64,000 nt of DNA, taken from positions 18,732,501 through 18,796,500 of the forward strand of contig CM055317.2 of NCBI GenBank assembly GCA_029255685.2, read 5' to 3'. The notes beneath the pieces are model-generated. The model worked only from the letters and a program-made list of their open reading frames with translations, did not search any database and was not told where the DNA came from. Below, piece after piece: positions 1-10,742 of this stretch (the stretch's first letter is position 1; each line of letters begins with the position of its first letter). The translations under genes and the position numbers were made by a program. The DNA comes from Silene conica. Taxonomy: Eukaryota; Streptophyta; Magnoliopsida; Caryophyllales; Caryophyllaceae.

Positions 1-889
1 GTTTAAATATGTGTTTTATGTAATAAGGATGAAGAAAATAAGAAGATAAAATTGGTCTTTTGTTGTTGATGAAACCATCCAACATTGACTTAAAAGACCA
101 ACAATATCTTCTAATTTTTCAACCTAATAATGTTATGGAATTTAGGGGTATTTATAGGCAAAATTGGAGGACAAATATTAGGCACAATTGACCCTTAGGT
201 GGACACTTGTTGTGTCTACAAAAATTGATCCAACATGGCCTAATTTTGGTTAGTTCCGATTTTCGACATTTGCCCCCACAAATGCTTATAAGTCTTATAT
301 TTAATTATCTTACATAATTAAATATTAATTTAATTGATTTAACTTTTAATAATTCAATTAACAACTCATAATTACTCAACTATTAAGTGATTATAAAACT
401 ATTTTATTTACATACATTGTGCAAATATTAAGTCCATTAGCTAATTTTACAACTCATTGTAAAACTAAATAGCTAATTGATTCCCCTTTATATTTAATAC
501 ACATATAAAATAAATTGTTAACTAATTAATAATTTATAAAAAAAATTATTATTTAATATCATATATTTAAATAATTAAAACTTATTTTATTCCGAGTTCG
601 TAACCCGTCATCAAATAATATACTATCTTGACTAATAAATTCAATATTAGTAGAATAATTATTTCGTATAAATAATTAATCCTAATACAATTTTGGGCCT
701 CGTCCTATAGGTGTGACCAAAAGGGATCAGCTGACCACCGCCGTTTACACGACAGTAATGTCAAACTCTAGTCAGCCAATCATTACTGATATACGATGAC
801 CAGCTGATAAATAAATAAATAAATTCCCAAACATTTCCTACAAGATTTATAAAGTAAATGCACATATTGTGGAAGACATTACTCCAACA
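1..889 (-). mobile_element. Copia-type LTR, truncated by window edge
   Basis: AT-rich sequence whose right end reads, on the minus strand, TGTTGGAGTAATG, a TG-type LTR terminus. A block at about 705-800 closely matches a block in the LTRs at 49360-50704 and 57121-58396 (tAGGTGTGACC, AAAGGGATCA, CTGACCACC, ACAGTAATGTCAAACT, CAATCATTAC), so this is a diverged relative of that copia family in the same orientation. The left end lies outside the window, so solo LTR versus complete element cannot be decided. It abuts a plant-mobile-domain coding remnant whose N-terminal half is absent, which suggests insertion into that gene. Confidence 0.7.
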
Positions 890-890
890 G

Positions 891-1689
891 GCTTCGCGTA
901 GGGAGGCCGCTGGGGTTAGCGGTTGTTTGTCGTTGCTCAAGGCTTGGATTTACGAGTACTTTCTGACGTTCAGGCCTCACTCGGGATATTATGTTGAGGG
1001 ACGATGACTTGTCGAGGCTTGGTCACGGGTTCCTAGGTTAGGGGAGATGAGGCGTTGTTGGAGCAGCACAGGCGAAGGTTGGACGGGCTGAGGGCGGAGC
1101 AGGTGTCGTGGCTCCCTTACGGTGTTAGCCCACACAGGGCTTGTCGTAGTTCGCTCTATACGGGCTTGATAAGGTTTCTGGATATAGTGGAGCCGTACCA
1201 GCCTGATAGGTGCCTCCGTCAATACGGTTATGTTCAGGTTATATCGAACCCTATGCGGTTCCCAGCTGTAACGAGAGTCGTCCGACAAAGTCGTCTCTGG
1301 GTTACAGGCTGTCGTACGGTGATAGTGTTGATTTGGATTAGGGTTTGAGAGAGGTTGAGCTTGTGTTGAGACAGCGTCATGACCGGTCTTTGATGTCGTT
1401 TCAGTGTGATCCACGCTACATGAGCTGGTATAAGAAGATTTCTCACCCATATTTCTACCCCCCTGCACGCCGTGTTCAGATGCGCTCACTCCCTTTCAGC
1501 GAGGAGCCAGAAGTTGGCCGAGCTGTTACTCGTCATTTCTCGGAGATTTACAATCAGCCCCCCGACCGGAAGTGGCAGTACGTGCGGCAATTAGTTAATG
1601 AGATGGAGCGGTTCTTCATAACAAAGGATAACGTAGAGGATTTTGTTGCTGATGATGATGATGATGATGGTGATGACCAGACCCCGTAG
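891..1689 (+). pseudogene. Plant mobile domain (PMD) protein, decayed C-terminal half
   Basis: Three reading-frame segments on the plus strand together resemble the PMD / serine-threonine phosphatase 7 long-form-like family, found both in host genes and inside MULE and gypsy elements. At 891-1007 the frame reads VSGCLSLLKAWIYEYF, the usual 'LL..WiyeyFP' block. A second frame from about 1055 carries LDGLRAEQVSWLPYG and then FLDIVEPYQPDRCLRQYGYVQ, the 'diVE.h.pdRvlRQFG..Q' block. A third frame, 1345-1689, carries YMSWYKKISHPYF and ends in an Asp-rich tail. A TGA at about 1005 and at least two frame changes make it non-functional. The N-terminal half is missing at the LTR boundary at 889. Function in this family is not well defined and none is claimed. 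Confidence 0.7.
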
Positions 1690-1917
1690 TTTGTTTAGTT
1701 TTGTTATGTATGGACTTTTGTAGTTGTGTTTTGTATGAATATTTTAATCTTTATTAGTAACTTGTAGTTTTTTTTAATTGAAATAGATTTTTATTAATAG
1801 TAACTTGATTAAAAAACATAAAACATGGCTCCAAACTTAATCAAAACATAGCTTACATCGGACATTAATTAAAACACATCAAACATAAATCGTAGTTAGA
1901 ATATAGATTAACGGAAC
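1690..1917. other. Short AT-rich spacer
   Basis: Lies between the 3' end of the plus-strand PMD remnant and the 3' end of the minus-strand ORF ending near 1918. Contains poly-T and poly-A stretches only; no gene, repeat or element end was recognised. Confidence 0.5.
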
Positions 1918-2731
1918 TTAATTATCTTTGGATGAAGAAGATGAAGAATCCAGATCTCCTTCGTAATCTCCAGCTTCAATTTATTTAGGTTGGCTAGCCA
2001 CATATCGATCATATAACCAGGGCCGTTGAACAGGGTGTTCAACCGGTTCTAAGAACCGGGGCCCCAAAGTTTTGGGGGCCCAAAATTCAATATGGTTAGA
2101 GTACATTAACTTTTTGTTGTACTAAATTAGTATTAATATGCTTGGGTGTAGTGGTTTGAGCATCACTTTTCAATGTGTTGTTCAAGGTTCGATTCCTTTT
2201 TGGTAGCAAAATCTGAACAATTTTATACTTTTATTATTATTATTATTATTTTCTAAAAAAAAAAAATTGTTTACAAGCCCTATTAAGGGCCCCAAATTGG
2301 CAATTTGAACCGGACCTCCTAAAATCATTGGACGCCTCTGCATATAACTCAATTAAACGGAGTTGGACATTTCCTAGGTTGAACACTCTACCGGCACATA
2401 AATCTGATAGTGTTGCGTAGTCGTCTATCACGGTTAGTATACGCTCAATATAGACAAGGAAATCACTGTTTAACTTGCAAAACTCCCACATCTTTTCAGT
2501 TATAGTTTCATCAGAAACAACCTCGTCGGTAACAGCCGGAGTGAATCCGGGGTGGGGGTTACCGGCTAAGATGTTACAAAGGCTGCCAATTGGAGGATTT
2601 TCTACCAAGTCCCACACAGTGGCACTTGGAATGACTAGTTCAAGGCGAGACACTAGCACTGGTAACTCCGTACCGATATGATCGATCCTTAGCTGATAAG
2701 CTCTGTTTTTTTGAGTGTTTGTGAGAACCAT
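1918..2731 (-). pseudogene. Unrecognised minus-strand ORF split by a hAT-type MITE
   Basis: From an ATG at 2731 a continuous frame runs to about 2349 (begins MVLTNTQKNRAYQLRIDHIG; later ATVWDLVENPPIGSLCN and IERILTVIDDYATLSDL). It is then interrupted by the MITE at 2018-2340. Past the MITE the minus strand continues with a segment containing YDRYVASQPK, one stop, and a Ser/Asp-rich tail (EGDLDSSSSSSKDN) ending near 1918, which looks like the natural C-terminus. I do not recognise the family. It lies downstream of the OTU/FAR1 MULE remnant on the same strand, so it may be a second MULE-borne gene; that is inference. Confidence 0.45.
2018..2340. mobile_element. hAT-type MITE with 8-bp target duplication
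   Basis: 323 bp flanked by a perfect 8-bp direct repeat CATATAAC (2010-2017 and 2341-2348). Ends are CAGGGCCG and, on the opposite strand, CAGAGGCG, the CAGRGGCG-like terminus and 8-bp duplication expected of hAT elements. It contains GGGGCCCC-rich palindromic stretches near both ends. The interior carries tRNA-like A-box and B-box motifs (GTAGTGGTTtGAGCA near 2149, GGTTCGATTCC near 2187) and a TTATTATT tract, so a SINE-like unit may be nested inside. No coding capacity. Confidence 0.75.
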
Positions 2732-2875
2732 CTTAGTAGTTTTGAAATTCAAACGGTAACAACAATTATTTTGAAATTGTAACGGTAACATTTTAAATCA
2801 CAACGGTTACATTTCAATATTATAACCCTAAACAATTCAAATCAATCTCGAAATACACTATCAAAGCGAGGGAGG

Positions 2876-3487
2876 CTATCTTCGGCGACTAACTCGAGGT
2901 GTTGTTCCCATTAACGTATGCCATTTTTCGATGTTTGACTTGTACAAATCAGCATAGTGTGCTACCGCACGGTCTCTTACAGATTCCCAACAAAGTTCGA
3001 TCGGTGGCATGGGTGCTTCGCTCGGTGGGACACTACAATGCAATCTCATCCAATGGGAATGGTAGTTTAAGATCCACAATACACCGTACGGCCTCGACTC
3101 TTGACCCGTGGGCCTTACGGGTAAGTATGTATGACATTGTCAATTTCGGCTTCTTTTACTCTCCCACTGGCCGATTAAACAGATAGTCCAGTTAAACCAC
3201 GATGCAAAGACGGTCAAATATTCGGAGGACATCCAATGATGAGTATGAAAACCTCCTCTGCCGGTAAACTCGATAGCCTTCAATGTATGCTGGTATTTGC
3301 TTAAAAGCGGAGGCGTACGGGGACACTCATCAAAAATTATCTTGTACATATCGTTTGCCAGAATCTCTCTAAGACACCACTCTCTCATGACTAAGTGGTC
3401 ATCCTCCCGACCCCGGGCAGCATGCGACATCACCCGATAACCACAATGACCATCAGCAGCCACATCAGCCCAACCATCAAAGCACAC
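2876..3487 (-). pseudogene. OTU-like cysteine protease domain, MULE-associated
   Basis: The minus strand reads DVAADGHCGYRVMSHAA then VMREWCLREI, the OTU signature around the catalytic Cys (DGxCGfR) followed by the conserved Trp/Arg helix. A second frame, 3079-2876, contains HSHWMRL and PMPPIELCWESVRDRAV, matching the end of the fold where the catalytic His sits in an (N/S)Hw/fv context. Both catalytic-type residues survive, but they are in different frames, so the gene is broken. It follows directly downstream of the FAR1-type transposase C-terminus on the same strand, suggesting a fusion or a second gene of one MULE. OTU proteases cleave ubiquitin-type conjugates; the substrate here is unknown. 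Confidence 0.65.
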
Positions 3488-4158
3488 CCATAATTCTTTG
3501 GGGACCCCAAATCTTTTGCTCTAATTGGACAAAGGTCCCGTAGTGTAGTCGACCTCCAATGTGCACCAGTAGGTCCATCAGCAAAATCACCCACCGTACT
3601 GTCCGAAGGTGTCGTCGCATGGGTAGAAACTTTCTTGCCCTTCCTTCTTGCATGCTCAAATGCGGAGTTGTTCCGAGTAGTCGGTCTCCCCTTGGGGTTT
3701 TCTCGAACTTGAGGTGGGCGAATATCCTCGTCTGCCGGGTGGAGACCATCTCGAAGTTTCTCAATGATTATCCGTCTCTTCACCGGGTCACTACGTCTAG
3801 CTTGCGCTACAAGCGCCTCAAACTCATCATCATCGGTCTTCGGCCTTTGTTCGGGACTGGCGTACACCAAAGTCCTCTAAAACGAGTGCACGTCCTCAAG
3901 GTGGACCCTCCTACCATTTCTTTGCAACAGAATCAAAATGCAAGCACAAGGCAACCCATGAGTAACCTGTAGCACACATCCACAGTGTTCTTCAAGCCCG
4001 TTCCCCAGCTCAATCCCTCTCTCAATCTCAGCTTCCATGATCCTAATGGCTTTGCAAGACACATGTCCTCACAATAAGGAGAATATCCGACCCGCGCTTA
4101 CAGGCTTGCTCCTCGATAGTTATAACTCATGTCTAATCTTCGAGTGTTGAGCTTGAAG
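3430..4158 (-). pseudogene. MULE transposase (FAR1/FRS5-like), C-terminal part
   Basis: The minus strand reads MLQAQHSKIRHEL at 4158, then the SWIM zinc-finger signature (EEHCGCVLQVTHGLPCAC, followed by LEDVHSF) at about 3990-3885. Next is the FRS5-type tail, RPPQVRENPKGRPTTRN and NSAFEHARRKGK. SWIM fingers and this 'PP.v..kGRPt' tail are typical of FAR1/FHY3-type transposases of Mutator-like elements. In-frame stops occur between 4120 and 4062, with frame changes before the OTU domain. The fragment is the direct continuation of the coding remnant at 12304-14840; the Athila-like element at 4164-12303 inserted inside this exon. Confidence 0.8.
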
Positions 4159-4163
4159 CATGG

Positions 4164-5724
4164 TGATACCCGTCGTTGAGGGTACCAAAGATAAATTTAT
4201 AATTCCTAAACTTAAACTATAGATAGTGAAAGTCAAGGTCGAACCACAGAGAGGTGGGGAATGTTTATTGTTTGGTGTTAATGTTTAAAGGTAATAAATT
4301 TGGGGGTTTCATTGTTGATTACTAAGTCTAAGCAAAGAATTAAAATAAAACAGGAAATAAAGATGAGAATTAAATATATAAAAAGGGATGCTAGGATGTT
4401 TGGGTAATAAATAGCTAAGGTAATATAAATCCTAAGGTCAACATGTATTGCAGTGGCGTAAGGGATGTAACATATCCTTTCGGTCTATGATACCTAATAG
4501 CTCCTTTCGGCCTATGCTATTAGTTCCTAGGTCTCACAATTATTGGGTGTCAACAATAAGGGTGATTCTTAAATCCTAGGTCATATACCTTTCAGTCTTA
4601 AGTAACCTAGCCGTCTTAAGGTGTAAACCAATGCCCTTCCCGTATCTCTCAATCTTGGGTAAGTCATTACTAACGTCCTACAAGTCTCCTTTCAGTCTCA
4701 TTGTAGGATATTATAGTCAACAAGGAAAGACGAAACAGGATTCATGCGCGAGTGGTCGACCGACCAGTTATTCCAGTCGGCCGACCACAGCCTCGGTCGA
4801 CCGACCCACTATTTGAGTCGGCCGACCGCGGCTCTGCTACAAGTCGGTCTCGGAATTTCTACTACCTACGCATATTCATCCCCTACATCCTAACATATGA
4901 AAATTAGCTACTCATGGTTATTAAGACGATTATGAAAACGGGATTAAACATGGTAAACATAGTAAATAATCTAAACATGCAAGAATTAACAAAGCTTGAG
5001 ATTCTGACTTAAACGAATGTAATAATAATAAGAACAATAATAAAGCTAGATTAAAAGAGTAATTACCACAGTCGGAATTAGGGCAGAAAGGAACAAACTT
5101 TATTGAATGCTTGGGAATTATTAAAAGAACAAAACTAAAGCTGGAATAAAACTAGATTGTAACTTCTTCTAAATAAAACTGGATTATTGAATATGAATGT
5201 CAATTGATGCTTTAAAACCCTAATCACAAGATTAGTTTATATAGGGCATAGATTAAAGTTTTCCTAAAAGACTCCTACTTTTAATTACTTTCCGAAAAAT
5301 CGCTCCTGGGATTCGCTGAGGTCGGTCGACCACTTTGATGGGTCGGTCGACCTCTTTTACGGACTTAATTGAATTCTTGGGCTTCTCTTCAAGATTTGGA
5401 CTTTATAGAAATTAGGCCCGGTCGGCCGACCTGTTTTGTTGGTCGGTCGACCGCTTCCGCATAGAAAATCTTCGGTTTTCTTCTCGCTTTGACTCTTGGC
5501 ACTTAAATAAAGACTCCAGTTGACTTTCCTTCGTTCCCTAATTATGCAAAAGACTCGAGGATATGAATTTGGTGCTAAATCGTCCATTTTTCGCATAAAT
5601 CTGCAAAAGTGCATAAAAATACGAAAGTACACGATTGTTGGGAAATAAGGGCTAAAACATAGTAAATGAGCGACCAAATGCGTGTAAAAATAGATGAAAA
5701 ACATCATAAAATAGACACGCATCA
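4164..5724 (-). repeat. 3' LTR of the Athila-like element
   Basis: 1561 bp. On the minus strand it starts TGATGCGTGTC and ends ACGGGTATCA. Carries eight GGTCGGCCGACC-type sites at 4754, 4775, 4795, 4816, 5320, 5341, 5420 and 5441. The apparent ORFs in it arise from these repeats and are not genes. Confidence 0.93.
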
Positions 5725-5743
5725 AATTCCCCAAACCAAACCC
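5725..5743 (-). promoter_or_regulatory. Polypurine tract of the Athila-like element
   Basis: Minus strand reads GGTTTGGTTTGGGGAATT immediately before the 3' LTR (TGATGCG). The core ATTCCCCAAACCAA (plus strand, 5726-5739) recurs exactly at 7184-7197 and in shortened form at 7319-7327 and 7994-8006. Confidence 0.8.
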
Positions 5744-7743
5744 TTGCTTGCCCTCAAGCAAGAAATAGACTTGATCTTAACTAATGGAATGATTTCAATC
5801 TCAGAGCGAAATTTACATGTAAGCCTAAACCAATGCCAAGTACAAAAATGAGAAAGTATATAAATCATGCAAACGAGTTATGGTGTCGTCAAACTTGCAA
5901 CACTAGAGACTATAGAGACTTTATACTATGGACTCTCGCGGTACGCTCGAGATACTCATGAAGCAAAGGGTGAATATATGTAAAAGATAGAAAGAATTAT
6001 TTTGTCATGACACTCACCTAACTGCGACCCATGAAAACATGCCTGCAATCTAACATGAACAAGAATTCCACAACTATGTATAACAAACTCATTAAGTGAC
6101 TTGGATACATGCAATTTGAGGTAATGAAAGATATGTGAGGTAAAAGGTAAAAAGTGGTTAAGATGTTTTTTTGGATATGTGGGGTTAGTAGCCAAGCTAG
6201 TAAAACCGATTTCCATCAACATATTTCACAACTTTTGAAATTAAGAAAGTGCTCTTTTGTAGCACAACTCTCACATTAAATATAAGAAAGGACTCCCAAA
6301 TATTTTTGAATGAGGTACGGGAGTGATAACATATAAAAGAAAGGGACTTTTTTTTTTGTTGGAACGAATTTTTGCATTCTGATGATGACAGTTGGTCGGC
6401 CGACCCATGAAGGAGGTCGGTCGACTGACTTTTGTACGTTTTTGACCTTTTTTCGTTTTTCTTTTCTTTCTTTCTTTTTCTTTCTTTTTCTGTTCTTTTT
6501 CTCTTTTCTTGCTTTCTTTCTTTCTTTTCTCTTTTTGCTTAAGATAGCTTACAAACCAAGATACCTCAAGATAGACCAAGGACTACAAATACTAGCTTGG
6601 AAGGGTAGGCTAAGTATGGGATGCAGTTTTGGGGGAATAAAAAGGCAATTTTGGCTATGTGAAGCTTATGGGTAAATACGAGAAAAAGGGATCCCAAATG
6701 CACGTATCAAGATTCACAAAACGAGATAGTAAAACAAGTATATAGCAATTCAAGTTCATGTTTATGCATATTGATGTAACATGTTCCAAGGGGAGTACTA
6801 CTCACATCCTAGACAACTGGTTTAAGAATGAAACCAGGAATAAGGCTCTAAACCTTAGAATGTATAGTAGGTTGCCAAGGTATAAGTCAAGTCTCAAGAT
6901 ATGCAAGTTGACAAAAACTCGTAGATATGCGAAAGACTCTCATACTAAAACAAGTTGACAAATCAAGGTAAAGGCATAAACATGTAAGATAGCTTAAATC
7001 ATCCTTGTAATACTTTCGTTCCGACTCGACCTATATGCTAAAATAAACGTGCATTTTTTGAATTTTTGAAATTTTTTCTATTTTTTTGGATTTTTGTATA
7101 TATAGGGAAAATAAAGAAAAGAACAATGCAAGAAAGAAATGCAATAAACGTGTGACAGAATGCAATGCATGTGACACGAAACCATTCCCCAAACCAACCC
7201 GCACAATGTCCCAATTGTGCATTAGCCTAAGTAAAGGTTTCAGAAAATTAAAGGAAAAGGTAAAAACCAAGAAAAAACTGGAAAGAACTCACTGGGTTTT
7301 GAAGCGCATGAAAAACCTCCCCAAACCAGCGTAAGCTGGGAGGTTTTGGTGGCCAGCAGTGCCACTCAAGTACCCAAGATGGTTGCACGATTCCCGAGGA
7401 AGAAACGAACAGGCTGTGACGGACGGGTAGGTCGACCGACCAAAAGAACAGGTCGACCGACCTTCCTGCAGAATACAGGAATTCAGCGATACGGCGACTA
7501 GGTCGACCGAGTGGTGTATCTGGTCGGTCGACCCTCTGCGTCCCAGCGGTCTTCGTTTCTTCGCAAAACCTGAAAAAGCAAGAAAAGTATATGCGCCCGC
7601 AAATGCGCGAGATTCCAGAAACAAGTCTAAAGTCTTAACTACGTAAGCATAAAGAAAAAGTTCTAAAACTACGAGCAAACAAAATTAAAAAAAGTCTCAC
7701 ACAACAAAAAGTAAATTGTCTTAAAAACTGAAACTTGAAACAA
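5744..7743 (-). other. Non-coding interior of the Athila-like element
   Basis: No coding region of the element is seen here. It holds a pyrimidine-rich TTTCTTTC tract (about 6440-6535), three pairs of the 12-bp palindromic module (6394/6415, 7430/7451, 7501/7522), a second PPT-like core (7184-7197) and a hairpin at 7312-7347 (9-bp outer stem AAAACCTCC/GGAGGTTTT, inner stem CAGC/GCTG). Autonomous Athila elements carry pol downstream of gag; it is absent here. Confidence 0.7.
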
Positions 7744-10620
7744 CTATCCGCTAAAGATGCGGAAAATATCCGACCACGGCTTTTGACGATACGCCGTAGT
7801 CTCCACAGTGTTTGCTTGTGCAGCAAAACACATCTTCTTTCCGCCGTCGCAAAGCATATGCGACGGTCTCTCCTCTTGAGCCTGCCTCCTCTTTTTCTTC
7901 TCTTCCCGATCTGCGACATCAGGGTCCTCATCTTCTTTATAGCTTAAGCTTCCCATTCCTCCTCTCTGGACTATGACCTCCTTCAATTTGGGTTTCCCCA
8001 AACCAATTCCTGCATTAGCCACAATAGAAGTGTCCTCCATATTGCTCCCAATTTGGGGCGGAGGTGTAAAAACAGATAGATGAACATGCAATAAAGTAGG
8101 AGAAGTAGTGATGACCTCATACTTCTTTTCAGAAGTGATAGCATTACAAGTGATGGGGGTCATAGCATCCTTCTTCCTATAAGATAGGCCATATATAATA
8201 GAATGCTTTCTTACTTTGAAGGTCAAAGTCCCAGTGCCTACATCTATAATGGCTCCTGCAGTGTGGAGGAAAGGTCTTCCTAGTATTATAGGTATATGGG
8301 CATCCTCTTGGATGTCCAAAACTACGAAGTCAACTGGGAAGAAAAACCTGTCAATACGCACAGGTATGTTTTCCAACACTCCTACATGTTCCATAGATGT
8401 ACGATCTGCCATTTGGACTGTCATACTGGTCACTGCAAATTCGGTCATTCCTAATTTTAAGGCAACGCTTAGGGGCATGACACTTATACTAGCACATAAG
8501 TCGCATAAAGCCTTCTTAACTGGGAAGGTTCCTATATTGCAGGGGACAGAAAAACTACCAGGGTCCTCTAATTTGTGAGGAGCAATGACATGTGACAAAA
8601 AACTAGATGACTCTTCAGTGAGGGTCACCGACTCAACCTTTTCTAGAGACCTCTTTCTTGACAAAAGTTGTCTCATAAATTTAATATAGGAAGGAACTTG
8701 TTGAACTAATTCTAGAAACGGTACCTGAACATTTAATGAACGAATCACATCCTTAAATTTGTCAAAAGATACCTGATCCTTCGAAGGTACGAGTCTTTCT
8801 GGGAAAGGAGCGGCTGAAGACTCAGTATTTGCATCCCTCTTTAGAAACCTAGAGGTCTTGTCACCCCGGAAAAGAAAATCCCTCAAGTTATTCGGTAATT
8901 CGGGACGAAAAGGAGCCTCTGGTTCTGCCTCAGCGGTCGGTCGACCGTCTTCTTCGGTCGGTCGACCGCTCTCCTGTTCAGCGGAAATTTTTGGATTCTG
9001 CTCTGTGGTCGGTTGACCTGGATCTTCGATCGGTCGACCGTCCTTGTTGCTACTCGGCTGTTTTTCTTTCTCGCTCCCCACTTTAGCTCCACTTCGTAGG
9101 GATATGATGTTTAGAGTCTCTTTTTTATGGTCTGTTTTGGTCGGAAGCTGACCCGGAGCCCTAGTATCATTCTTGCCTGCAATTTGAGCAATCTGAGACT
9201 CTAACATCTTCATCCCTGCCTCTCTAGCCTGTGACTCCTTCTGAACCAACCCAATAAGATTTTGGATAAGAGTGTCTGTGTTGGGTGGTGGATTAGAAGG
9301 TGGTTGAGGGTTGAAGGGTGGTTTTTGGAAACCTTGCTTATGTGGGGGGATATATGTGGAATTTTGCTGAGGTTGCATATGTTGTGGGTTAAGAACATTC
9401 TGGCTTGTCCACCTCAGGTTGGGATGGACATTATTATTATTCGGGTCATAGAAATTGTTCCCACGATAGTGTTGAAAAGCGGCACATGTTTCATTGGACG
9501 AAGTACAAAATTTTGACACGTGCCCTTCTCCACCGCACCTCTCACAAGCAAAGGGTCCGTCTTGAACGGCGTTCACTTGATAAATACCGCCCTTGCTTCC
9601 ACTTCCTAGATCGAATTTTCCTCCAGCCTCTAATTTTTCCAGTTTGGCCGTCAAAGCCTCAATAGCTGCTAGGTTGTATTCAGATTTCCTTTGATTTCCT
9701 CTAGAAGTACCATGCTCAACACGGTGCACAGCAACATCTTCTATCAATTTGAGACCCTTAGTCTCTCCTGAATTATCTTGGAATCTCCCATTAGCTGCAG
9801 CATCTAGATAGGCCCTGTTGTCATCATAGAGGCCATTGTAGAACTGGTTACAAAGAAACCATTGTTCGAATCCGTGATGTGGTATGGATCGAACAAGTCT
9901 CTTGAACCTGTCCCACGCCTCACTAAAATCCTCATTGGGGCCTTGCTTAAAATTTGTAATCTGCGCCCTTAAAGCATTAGTCTTGGATCCAGAATAGTAC
10001 TTCCTGTAGAATGTTAAGGCTAGGGTGTTCCAATATGTGACTCCCGCAGCAGTGCGGTCTAAATCTCTGTACCACTCTCTCGCAACGTCCCTAAGAGAGA
10101 AGATAAACATGGTCTGCTTAATCTGGTCCTGCGTCACTCCTTCTGGGGGTGCAATAGAGCATTTGTAATCTGTGAAGATTTCAATATGCTTTGCAGCATC
10201 CTCATTGGCCGAGCCTCCAAATTGGTTTCTTTCAACCATAGTAATGTAGGCAGGCTTGGCCTCGAATGACTTCCCAGTGCCTGCAGGTAAAGTGAACCCT
10301 TTGTATAGGTCCTTTGCTTGAGGCATGGAGTGACTGGCAATAGTAGCTTCTTCTGTCATATTTTCTTCTTCTTTTGGAAAAACTGGAAATTAGGTAAAAG
10401 GTGGTGTTCTTGGTGAAGGTGGATTGTTGGGTGAATTTGGTTGTGAAGGTGGTGTTTTTGGTGAAGGTGGTAAAGATGGTTGTTCAAATAAGTCTTCTTG
10501 AAATAAGGAGGATGGAGAACCTCCCTCCTGATTTGCTAGAAGTTGCTTTCTCCTTTCTCTAAGAGTCCTCTCAAGCTCGTGGTCAAGTGGTAGGAGTTCT
10601 CCTTGAACTGACCTGCGCAT
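7744..10620 (-). pseudogene. gag-pro: Athila-type gag-protease, one in-frame stop
   Basis: The natural start is probably the ATG at 10620: the N-terminal ELLPLDHELERTLRERR matches the Athila gag start. The frame meets a TAA at 10390-10392 and continues in the same frame from the ATG at 10359 as 871 codons. In those coordinates: retrotransposon gag domain about 85-185 (REWYRDLDR, YYSGSKTNALRAQ), one CCHC zinc knuckle at 272-285 (CERCGGEGHVSKFC), a Pro/Gln linker, repeat-encoded GRPT motifs at 441-475, and an aspartic protease near 620 reading CDLCAS, then IILGRPFLHTAGA at 691-703. Athila proteases usually have Asp-Leu-Gly; the Gly is Cys (codon 8494-8496), which probably impairs activity. The frame ends after the protease with no pol. 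Confidence 0.88.
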
Positions 10621-10719
10621 AAGATGGAAACTACAAGAAAATGGTGAGAAGGTTTAAGGAACAAAAAGTTCCTTAAACAAAAAGAAACAAAAACAAAAAC
10701 AATAAACACTGGCGTCACC

Positions 10720-10737
10720 TCCCCGGCAACAGCGCCA
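10720..10737 (-). promoter_or_regulatory. PBS of the Athila-like element
   Basis: Minus strand TGGCGCTGTTGCCGGGGA, five bases inside the 5' LTR end. This matches the Athila/Tat-type site TGGCGCCGTTGCCGGGGA (described as tRNA-Asp in the literature) with one mismatch. Confidence 0.85.
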
Positions 10738-10742
10738 AAATT

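Noticed and set aside
4631..5761. ORFs with GRPT/RPT motifs in the LTRs
   Set aside because: By-products of the palindromic module; only the copies inside gag at 8935-9039 are in a real coding frame.
6271..6675. Lys/Glu-rich minus ORF and Phe/Leu-rich plus ORF
   Set aside because: Both come from the TTTCTTTC simple-sequence tract in the Athila-like interior.
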